NCBI RefSeq assembly: GCF_002775205.1
Contig: NC_036443.1
Coordinates: forward strand, 13,527,373 to 13,591,372
DNA from: Xiphophorus maculatus
Taxonomy: Eukaryota > Chordata > Actinopteri > Cyprinodontiformes > Poeciliidae
Direction of reading: 5' to 3'
Length of the DNA: 64,000 bases
Below the pieces are notes generated by a model that searched no databases, was not told the DNA's origin, and saw only the letters and a list, made by a program, of their open reading frames with translations. Of the stretch, positions 25,785-64,000 are shown in pieces. Each line of letters opens with the position of its first letter. Position 1 is the stretch's first letter. Position numbers and translations under genes: made by a program.

Positions 25785-25934
25785 AAAACATTAAGTCCAT
25801 CTTTATGCTCTAACTGGTGTCTTGCAGTTTCACATTGGTCCACACTGTTACTACACATGCCCGGATGTAATGTGGTACATTTTATGTATATTCCCGCAAT
25901 AAGTCTTAGAAATATACCGCTTTAGTTTTTTTTT

Positions 25935-26019
25935 CATTTTCTCATGTTACAACCTCAAATATGAAATCTGAAAATTGTGACTTGCTATTGTATTTAGCCC
26001 CTTTTACTCGCATACCATG

Positions 26020-26022
<3 letters not shown>
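25935..26022. mobile_element. Tc1/mariner-like element end fragment
   Basis: The sequence from 'tttctcatgttacaacc' to 'tttagccccttttactc' follows the terminal region of a fish Tc1-like element. It is directly followed by a TA dinucleotide run. Confidence 0.45.

Positions 26023-26023
<1 letters not shown>

Positions 26024-26078
<55 letters not shown>
26024..26078. repeat. (TA)n microsatellite followed by poly-T
   Basis: About 19 TA units (26024-26062), then a 16-base T run. Confidence 0.95.
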
Positions 26079-26395
26079 CCAATTGACAGACACTGTCAGG
26101 TTTGCAAACTCTGCAAATGGCTCTACTATTACTTTTTCTGCTGAATCTGTCAGATTTCAAGGCTGGTAAATCTATCTATTCACTTCTTTAACTCATGTTA
26201 TTATAGGTTTGATGTTGCTGGAGCAGTGGCTGCGAGAAACAACAACTAATGAAGGACTAACAGAGATAAAAGAAAAAAAAAGAACATTGGCAAACCTCCT
26301 AAATAGCCAAAAAAGTAACCAAGTAACCTGATCCTAAATGCAGCTCTATATGTTGTTTAAATGATTTCTCTTTTCTCAGTCAATCTTGGATCCTG

Positions 26396-26401
26396 TTTAT
26401 T
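26396..26401 (-). promoter_or_regulatory. ampd2: Candidate poly(A) signal of ampd2
   Basis: AATAAA on the minus strand, about 345 bases past the ampd2 stop codon. It is the nearest canonical hexamer I found downstream. Confidence 0.5.
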
Positions 26402-26744
26402 ATTCATGATATTTTTGAAAATGTGCAAGACTTGGTACAGCAGTTACAGACACTGGACATACAGTAAATGGTGACAGAATATGTGAACAGTCTATGATAC
26501 TCTTAGAAGAACTTAGTCAAGAGACATTTTGGAAAAAAGCATCAGGAACCAAACAAATGACTCCTGGAAACTAAAGGAAGAAAACTGAAGATACACAGGT
26601 TTTAATTTCTGACGTTAGCAGCTCGTAATCATCCCATATGGAAGGTTTTTCTTTCCTTTCACAAGTGATATGTTTCTATGCAAACGGGTACAATGTCCAG
26701 ATGCGGAAACGTGGCCTGTGTGCTGAGTCGTCTGTGCTGCACGT

Positions 26745-49786
<23,042 letters not shown>

Positions 49787-50230
49787 GATCCCGGGTCGTG
49801 TTGCTCAGCTCGGCTCGAATGAGAGGAGGAAGAGGAGGAGAACTGAGTGAGTCAGGCTGAGCTGTGGAGGACGGAGTGATGCTGGGCGAGTGAGGAGAGG
49901 AGGCGAAGAGAGGAGGAGGAGGAGGACAGACGGGAGAGAGAGAGAGATGTAGCACAGATGCTTTCAGCTTGAGCGAGTCTCACTGCAGTCGATGTGTGAG
50001 AAGGGGTTTCCAGACTCACTGGTCCATCAGCATCAGCATCCCTCTGCAGAGAAACAAACTCCGCCCCCTCGCAAAAGACCCCGGTGCCTGAGCTGCAGCG
50101 TTGGTGGAGGTGGTGGTGGTGGTGGGGGGGGGTGATGTACGGTCTCGCATTTCCCCCCCTGGTCATGCGCAAAAAACACACACTTGCACAGCCACGCACA
50201 ACAACCACTACACGCACTCACGCACACTGT
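49787..50230 (-). promoter_or_regulatory. ampd2: GC/GA-rich promoter region of ampd2
   Basis: Sequence upstream of the main start codon is rich in CpG and in GAGGA tracts, with a GGT repeat block near 50102-50124. It lacks a TATA box. Position and composition suggest a broad housekeeping-type promoter; the start site cannot be fixed by eye. Confidence 0.4.
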
Positions 50231-50644
50231 TCTGCTGTTGCCATGACAACCACAAATCTGTGCATACTCTGTAGTGCAGAGTCTTGGCTAGCAAACTTTC
50301 TATTAATACATTATAAAATGGGTTGCATAAAATTTGATAAGTGTGAACACGGTGAGGCGATAATATCAACATTCGCCCTGCAAGCACAGCGAGTCAGTGA
50401 GGCACGGAAGAAGATCTGCAGAGGTGATGCAGGTAGATCCACGCTCCGCAGCATCAAGCCCAACAAGCACAGGCGCTTCATGTTCATAATTCAGCACTGA
50501 CAAAATATGGACTGAACAGGAAGTTCTCAGTAAAACCAATGCACTGCTCAAAAATTTGATTGTGTCTGAAATTGTTTCATCAATTACATCCTCTGGGAGC
50601 TTTTGTTCTTTTCATTCTGCCAGTTTCTTTTTCTTTCCTTGGTG

Positions 50645-51110
50645 AAAAATTAACATACTAAGTATGTTAAATTTTAACATACTTGAGCATACTTTAAGTT
50701 AGACTAATCATGAGTATTCTTCAAGTTCACTTAGGATTAGTTAACTTAAACTGTGACATTTTGGAACAACTCATTTTGTGCTCAGTGGACTTTAATAGTA
50801 TTTAAATTGTATTAAAGCACAATTTAAAGTGTACTTAGTGTACTGCAATGTACTTTTTTTGGACCACTTAAGTTACACCTGGTATACTTTAAGTGTATTG
50901 CTTTTTATGTAATATAAACATACTTGATTTGTATATTTTTAGTGTATTATTTTTGTGATTGAATTACATTTAAAATATACTTCGAATGTATTTTAAGTAT
51001 ATTGACATTACATATTTTATATATTAGTAGTGTGATTACAGTATGCTATAATTACACTTTTGGTTTATTATAATTGCTAATGAAGTACACTTTTTAGTTA
51101 CTTAATGCCT
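50645..51110. repeat. AT-rich repeat with many AGTATACTT-like motifs
   Basis: The short motif (variants of AAGTATACTT and AAGTGTACTT) recurs on both strands over about 460 bases, a pattern familiar from fish non-autonomous DNA transposons. Ends and target duplication were not found. Confidence 0.4.
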
Positions 51111-51527
51111 TTAATTATTCTGCTTTGCCACTTTGTACATTACATCACCTTTTGTAACTTTTGCTAAAAAACATCAAACATGTACTTTTTCTTTTACCTA
51201 ATTAATTTTGTCTCATTTTTCTCTACTTATTTTTTATGAACATTTTCATAACTCCCTTATTAATCATTAATTTTAATTCCTAAACCTCCATTTCCAGATA
51301 AGTAATGGATTTATGATATAAAACGACAATGCATGTTTAGGCATGCATTTAACAGGGCACTTGAAATAAGAAAAATACTTTAATAAAAGTTAAACATGCA
51401 GCGCATTGGTGAGCATTTGAACATGAGCAATTTTTGACTGAAGCCCTCCTGTGGTACGGTGAGACCAGCTCACTGCCAACCAAGGGCTTAATGGGGTCAA
51501 CCATGAATGAATGCACTCAGCAGGAGG

Positions 51528-51582
51528 GTGTGTGTGTGTGGGTGTGTGTGTGTGTGTGTGTGTGCGTGTGTGCGTGTGTGTG
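51528..51582. repeat. (GT)n microsatellite
   Basis: About 27 GT units with a few GG or GC interruptions. Confidence 0.95.
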
Positions 51583-54500
51583 GTTTCTTATTACTTATTC
51601 ATGCCAACAGTGGGAAATATGCGCCCTCTTGTGGCATGCAGAGAAACTGTGACATCTTGTGTAACCCAGCTCCACGCTGTAGTCGCCACACGACCTTTAC
51701 AGTCACAAGAAAGTGAATCATGTCGTTTTGAGGCTTCATTTGCTCATTTTACTGACACCAGCTTTCAAACAGCAAAATGTATCATTAGAGGATTAGAAAA
51801 ACAACAGTTGAAGAAATTACGCATTTCCAGAGCGTTTGTGTACCATGGTCTCAGATTTTCACACCAACAAAGGGGAATATTGGCCCCTCCCCTCACAGAT
51901 TGACTCATGCTCTGTCAAAGAGAGCTGTCTATAAATCCATCTGCAGATCTTCAGCTGGATTAGAGTCAAGGTCTCGCTGGCACTGACGATGATCTGGAGG
52001 TGATCAACCCGCCTTAATTCGTCTGTCTTTCCTTAAAGTGTTTTGGTAGTTTTGTCATGATTGTTTTTCCTATAATTTATTGCCATCTCCCTCGGTCTTT
52101 TCTAATGAGGTTATCAACACATTTATGTCTTTATCTTGCAGGAAGAATTTGCTTTAGGTGGTTTTGGGTCACCAGATTGAAACTCAACTCCCATTTGAAT
52201 ACTCTGTAAGTCTTGATGGACTCTTTCCAGTTTGACCAGTTCATTTATCTACTGGTGAAGAATCTATAGATTTCATATCTCTAAGTTGCTCTGAAATCCA
52301 TTGAGGGGATTTGACTGATTCACCCTGGTGGAAAATCAATTGTCCAGCAGTCCTGGTTATGATTTTTCTTTTCTCTTCTTTTAATTTCTCATAAATATAT
52401 ATGACATTTGAGAACATATTGATGATTAATACAGCCTGACATTTCTTCTTCTTCTTCTCTGGTTTCTAATAAACAGCATTTCACACATTTCAATAATATG
52501 GGTGTACAGTAGGATAAGAAGAGTCGCATTTTCTCTACAATGATGTCCTTTCAAAACTTTGAAAGGACACTTTTATATTTGAACATCATACAGCTAATCC
52601 CTAATCTATTCATATCCCTGGCAGATTTGGATTTATTATTTTTATCCAACCCAAAGGATTTAAAATAGAACATATGAATAAAAAAGATAAGATAAGAAAT
52701 CAATGTAAAATGGGCAACAATTTTGGAAAATGTTACATTTACTTTTTATTAAAATGTGGCATGTTGAAATGATTAATGCCCTTATGAATAATCTAATCAA
52801 AACATTTACTTGCATTACAGCAATCAACAAATTTTTGCTAATTGTTGACCCACTTTTTTCTTGTCTCCCCTCATAATTTTTGACAGTTTAGCTCAAAGTG
52901 TTAGAGATCTCGACACATGGATTGTAAGGCCTCCTTACCATCACCCTAATCTTTAGCTTCAGCCACAGCTCAGTAAAATAACTCAACCCAAGGTAAACTT
53001 AAAAAGCTTAAAATGCAAATTTATACAAAGTAGAACATTTTAAACTGTATCTCAGGACTTCTCAGAAAACAGGTTGCTTAGGCATGTAAATATCCAAACA
53101 ACCTGCTGATGTTGTCTCATCTATTGGTAATCAATACATTAAATGAATATATTGAAAGACTCTTTTCTTTTTTTGAGCTTTTGACTTTTGCTCCAGAGCT
53201 GACCCACCTCTTAATCCTTATTAGGCCACACACACTGACCTCAGACACACTTCCTCTTGCTCAGCAGCGACGACACATTTATAGATGCAGGGCAAACCAG
53301 AGGCTGAGTGACAGAACCTCAGGGTTTATCAGGATCAGGCTAAGATGAAATTAAATCATATCATTTCGTGTTATAAGTGATCTAAATTTAAAATAAGTAT
53401 TTTTATTCTACTGCTGCTGCTCAGTAACATTTTGAACTCATGAAATAAATTATTATCAAGCAAAGATTTGTCAGCAAAGACTTTCTTTTTTCTTTAGAAC
53501 ATTTTCTTTTATTTTCTAATAATATCAAGATTGCAGCACAAAGTGTGTTTAGTTTCTTTTCAAGATCACGCAGGTTTTCCAGGAGAGTGTTGCTGCTTAT
53601 TAGATGAATAAATTAATCTGTCAATATGAACTTTTTTCTCCCAGCTTCACTAAAATAAAATGAGTCATATACAGTATTAGACCCAGAAACACATTTTCCC
53701 CGCAGTATCTGATTTAATGCCAAGAATTAATGATCCAACAAATAAATAACTGATGAAACACAAATCTCCTTTCGAATACACAAGGCTTTTAATTAATGTG
53801 TATGTCATGAAGATACAGTTCAAACTTATCCGAAAATGTGCATGTCAAGCCATGAAATTGATCATCTAGTACAACAAATTACCATTATTACTCAAGACAT
53901 GAACTGTGGTTGTTTTATACATTTAATAGTGCAGCGTGGCAAAGGTCCCACCCGCATGTATCATTGGAGAGACTCATTTGTTTTGTCCTCAGTTGGGAAG
54001 CTCTTAGACTAAAACCACGTGAGCTCATCGGTGGCTGGCAGCCTGTGGAGCCTTCTGAGGATTTCACACACATCTATTTCTACCAAAGCCAAAATCACAC
54101 TTCGATGCGCATCTCTCAGGGAGGAAAACTGAATTTCACTGACACTTCCAGGATCACAGAGGTCTTCGATTTAGTTTCATCATCGGTCAAACAGGATGGG
54201 GTTGTTTAAAGGAGGCTCTCATGTCCAACCGCATTGAAACTCCCATTATTAGCAGGAGAATGAGCCTTTTTCATTCGTCATCTAGGGAAATCATTAGCAA
54301 GCTTTCACCCTGACCAGCTCATCCGTACTAAATGGGGGCAAAGCTACTTTTTCTCTCCCCTTCCTTGGGTCATGATGTAAAGTGGTTCGTTTCTGTCACT
54401 CAGATGGATCTAAGGCTGTAATCTCGTCAACAGATCAGAGCCGCGGTGGCTGCGCACCGGGCGCGGCCTACTCCGACCACGGCCTAATGGGATTGGCTGC

Positions 54501-56400
54501 CACCACTCGATATGTTACAGCGATTAGGCTGCTTGAAAGCGTTCAGGGATTTAGGTTGCAAGCACCAGGTTGCATGCAATTAGTGGAACATTAGCGGCAG
54601 AATGAAGTGTGCAGCCTTGAGTAATTCAGGAGACAACTGGGTAACTGTCGATTGGCCAGTTGAGATGAAAGTCAGCATAGAGTCAAGACAGTGCTGCTAG
54701 TTTTGCACACATTCTGTGTCTTATTTGAAAAGAAGTATTTTTATGAATTCAGTGTTGCTCAATTGTTGATTTTTATTTGCTTCTCACCATTTTCAACATT
54801 CATCTGGAGATGTTCTGGTTTAGTTGCTCCAGTGGCCGGTCCACGGTTTATCCTGTTTCATTGTGATGTCACTTAACTCTCAGGCTGTCTGCCAGGATGA
54901 AAGGTCGATCCAAGTTTTGTCCAACCGGCTCCTCCTACACAAACCTGCATATGTGCAAACAGTTTGCAAAACACAAAAAGAGTTTCAGGAACTCGATCAG
55001 CTCCGTCCGTAGATTCTCTATTAGACTCAAGACGGGACTTTGACTGGGCCCTGGATACATCATTAATATCACTTCCAGTCTGAAGAAACATGCTGAAACA
55101 TGGAAAAAATAATCTACGCCTAAATTTGTCAGGAGTAATAATAATAATAATACATCATTCAAAAAATAAATCAATCAGATGTTCTGACCAGACTCATTAC
55201 AATTAATGTTTTTACAAAATACATTTTAATCTTACTATTACTATACTATTACTCTACTTGTTACTTACATTTGAGTGTTATTATTTTGAGGTAAAGCTAG
55301 TATTATTTCAGTATAATTTTTGTCCTCCAGCTTCTTTCTACTGAGTCCATGAGGAGAGTCAGTGAGGACTATGGAGAAACACCTTATCTTTTTAATATTT
55401 CAAAGTACAATCACCCTTGTTTTTACCTCATAAGCAGTTTAAAAGTATTAACATCAGGTAATTATCTACTATTTTAACCCATTGAATAAATATTTAGAAT
55501 TAAATGTTTGTTTTTTTTGTGTGAAATTATGCTGCTGAAAAAAAACCCCAGTTTGAAATCTGTTTCCACGTTCTTTTCAGTGATGTCAATAAATATAAAG
55601 TCAGTATCATTTTAAAACCTTATTCTGTTTTGTTTTTTTAAAATTTGCATTCTACCCTGTATGAAGCTTGTTTGCAAACAGAGCTGAAGAGAGTGTTTGT
55701 CGACTGATTCAGTCACATACTTAAAGCAAAGTTTACAGAAACAATCTGCCTTTGATGGATTTAGTAATCTCATGTACAGTTTCTCAGTATCCAGCCTCTG
55801 ACGAGCGGTGACCCAACAGTGCCGGAGACAACGCCCACTGCTCTCTGCCTCCGAACCACACAAGGCGGCTCACAAGATTCGCTGCTTCGATCCTGCAGGA
55901 TAATCTGACCGGGCTTAACCTCCACGTCTCCTCCTCGAAACAATTACACAAATACAAATTTTACTTAGGTGCATTTAAATGTGTGAGATGAGATCTCACT
56001 GGAGCTGACGCAGATTGTGTAATGGGCTCCACGCTTTCAGGTCATGCCGTCGCGGAGACCCCTCTGTACGGCACTGTGCAGCCACGGTTGCCGTATTTAG
56101 CTGCCACCTCACCACCTGGGATTTAAACCTCTTAGCCATAAGAAGTTTATAAGACCTTAATGCCGGCCTCCTGCCTCATCCATGTGACGGATGCTGGAGT
56201 CAAGAGTACATCAAGCATGAAATTCAAGTTGGGATGAGAGGAGCAACACTTGTAAACTCAAGATAAAATCTAAATGGAGAATGTTTCTGAAATGCAAACA
56301 ATGAACGTCCTGCATCCTTTTCTCTAAAACGAGGAGTAATAGTTTCCTTCCATGCCTACGCTTCATATTTGTACAGGAATAATAGTCATAGGTAGTTCTG
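51583..56400. other. Intergenic sequence between ampd2 and gnat2, no gene recognised
   Basis: Frames such as 53910-54209 and 55612-55863 lack domains I recognise. One Tc1-like fragment occurs at 54995-55095. The region may hold control elements for the divergent genes, but none can be named from sequence alone. Confidence 0.4.
54995..55095 (-). mobile_element. Small Tc1/mariner-like fragment
   Basis: 'gacgggactttgactgggcc' and its flanks match the family at 4690-5270. Confidence 0.45.
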
Positions 56401-56562
56401 AACATGCGTTATATGTTCCATCACCGAGTCACATCAGATCCGTGAAAAACAAGCAAATATTGACATCATTGTCTTTCACTGCACCCTGAAATGTCCGAGA
56501 TCATTTTCTCCTTCTTTTACCTCAATCCCCATCGCCCTCAATAGACTAAATGGATTGAACGG

Positions 56563-56567
56563 CCAAT
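56563..56567 (+). promoter_or_regulatory. gnat2: CCAAT box upstream of gnat2
   Basis: GGCCAATCAG is a good NF-Y type site 279 bases before the start codon. Confidence 0.35.
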
Positions 56568-56747
56568 CAGGAAGAGGCCCCTCCTAAGTCCAGGTTTAAG
56601 AACAGGGAATTAAGAAGTGAATCTCTACTGGTGAAAGCTGGTGACTTCATTTGAGCCTTTGCGACACTCCATCTAATCAAGATACATTTCAGGAAAGCTC
56701 AGCCCCTCCTTCCCAATCTCCTTCCGCTCTAAAATCACCTTTCAGCA

Positions 56748-56754
56748 CAATTAG
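56748..56754 (+). promoter_or_regulatory. gnat2: RET-1/PCE-I-like motif near the gnat2 start
   Basis: CAATTAG, a photoreceptor-conserved homeodomain motif, sits 88 bases upstream of the ATG between short inverted AGCAC/GTGCT arms. It may lie in the 5' UTR; a 7-mer can occur by chance. Confidence 0.25.
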
Positions 56755-56841
56755 TGCTGTGATTGGATTCTCTGCAGGTGCTCACATAGACCCGTCAAAA
56801 TTTCCTTCCTCGAGGACCTTGAGAGTGCGGAGGAAGAAATC

Positions 56842-62977
<6,136 letters not shown>

Positions 62978-63180
62978 GCAGCTCCAGAGTGATGGGAGAG
63001 AGGTGAGAGATCTTTAAAAACTGTCTTCACATACAGTAACGGGACCCACATGAGACAGAGCCCTGTAAATTTAATTAAGTCAATATTTTCTCACCAACAA
63101 CAACTGGCCATAACATGAGAAAACAGAAACTCAGGCAAGAAAGGTTGGACCTTGGTGGACTGCTGAGGATGACAAATATA

Positions 63181-63186
63181 AATAAA
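63181..63186 (+). promoter_or_regulatory. gnat2: Poly(A) signal of gnat2
   Basis: AATAAA 204 bases past the stop codon. A second AATAAA lies at 63907-63912 and could serve a longer 3' UTR. Confidence 0.55.
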
Positions 63187-63209
63187 AAGACTGATGCAAT
63201 CCCCATGAC

Positions 63210-64000
63210 GACTTGTGATAAAGTCTTTACAACCTCCCAACAATGTACTTTTACGTTTTCTTAAGCGGCTTTCAACAACTTTTCCTCGTCTTCTCTCATT
63301 TCAGAACATCTTTTTCAACCGGAGCCCCGCACACATTGGCATTAGGAAAGAAGTGTACCAACGGGGCACAGAGCATCCTCAGACTGTTGTGTTTTATGCC
63401 GTCATCTCCACGTCAAGTTGTGGCTGGACGCTCCTAGAGAATATCATCATCTCCCATGTTACCTTCCTGCAACTCTCTGCATGTCCGGCTGGGTAAAAAC
63501 AGATACTTAGTCACCATGTGAACGCTGTGGAGCCTCAGATTCCTACACAGCTAAAAGATTAAAGGTACGAAGATGAAATAGCTGCTTCTCTGATTATCAT
63601 TGAGTTTTTAAAACTTATAAATTGTAAATCATAATTGAGCTGAAAGCCAAGCTCTGTGAAAACAATTAAAGCCATCTGGGAAAAGTAAAAAAAAAAAGAA
63701 AAAAAATTCTGAATAGACAATTTTCTTTGTTTTGTTTTTGAGTGCGATAGTCTCTGTGATCTTGATATTTAAGCTGAAAAGTTGCTGAGCAGATATCTCT
63801 GATGTTCCCACTGCTTGAAGTTTGTCCAGATTACAAACCCAATTGTGCATGTATCTAACCTACATAGTGTTAATGTACTGAATTCACTTAACATTTTATT
63901 GTGATGAATAAATCTGACAACAACAAACATGGTAGATGAACTTTGTACATAAGAATAGAGAAGTTATATTTTGAATGATGAATTATCTGGAAAAATATGA
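63210..64000. other. Downstream flank of gnat2, no gene recognised
   Basis: Short frames lack known domains. By synteny the next gene would be gnai3, but no gnai3 exon is visible before the window ends. Confidence 0.4.

Noticed and set aside
62978..64000. A start of gnai3 after gnat2, expected from synteny
   Set aside because: No G protein alpha coding motif is visible in this kilobase on either strand.

Overview
The window is vertebrate nuclear DNA, almost certainly from a teleost fish. It has multi-exon genes with GT-AG introns, vertebrate protein families and many fish-type Tc1/mariner, hAT, SINE and RTE-like repeats. It carries the gene neighbourhood known from human 1p13 (GNAT2, AMPD2, the GSTM cluster, EPS8L3). 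No prokaryotic, phage, plasmid or CRISPR feature is present.

Layout: (1) 1-9.4 kb, plus strand: eps8l3, an EPS8-like adaptor whose whole coding region (18 coding exons) can be assembled. (2) 9.4-15.4 kb, minus strand: a mu-class glutathione S-transferase gene with 8 exons, whose 3' end meets that of eps8l3. (3) 19.1-22.3 kb, minus strand: a second mu-class GST with the same exon plan, a TATA box and an antioxidant-response-type element. (4) 26.4-49.8 kb, minus strand: ampd2 (AMP deaminase 2), 18 coding exons with a 15.8 kb first intron. That intron holds a TATA-associated candidate alternative first exon and a solo LTR. (5) 49.8-56.8 kb: intergenic space between the divergent ampd2 and gnat2. 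(6) 56.8-63.2 kb, plus strand: gnat2, the cone transducin alpha subunit, 8 exons.

The genes do not form one pathway: actin/Rho-GTPase signalling (eps8l3), detoxification (two gstm), purine nucleotide balance (ampd2) and cone phototransduction (gnat2). Their shared position is inherited synteny. All exon models were read by eye from splice sites, phase continuity and remembered family sequences; all five join without a frame break.

I found no undescribed biological system. The observations most worth following are the candidate second ampd2 promoter, the overlapping eps8l3/gstm 3' ends, the contrast between the two gstm promoters, and several well-preserved transposon insertions with readable target-site duplications, including a SINE nested in a LINE.
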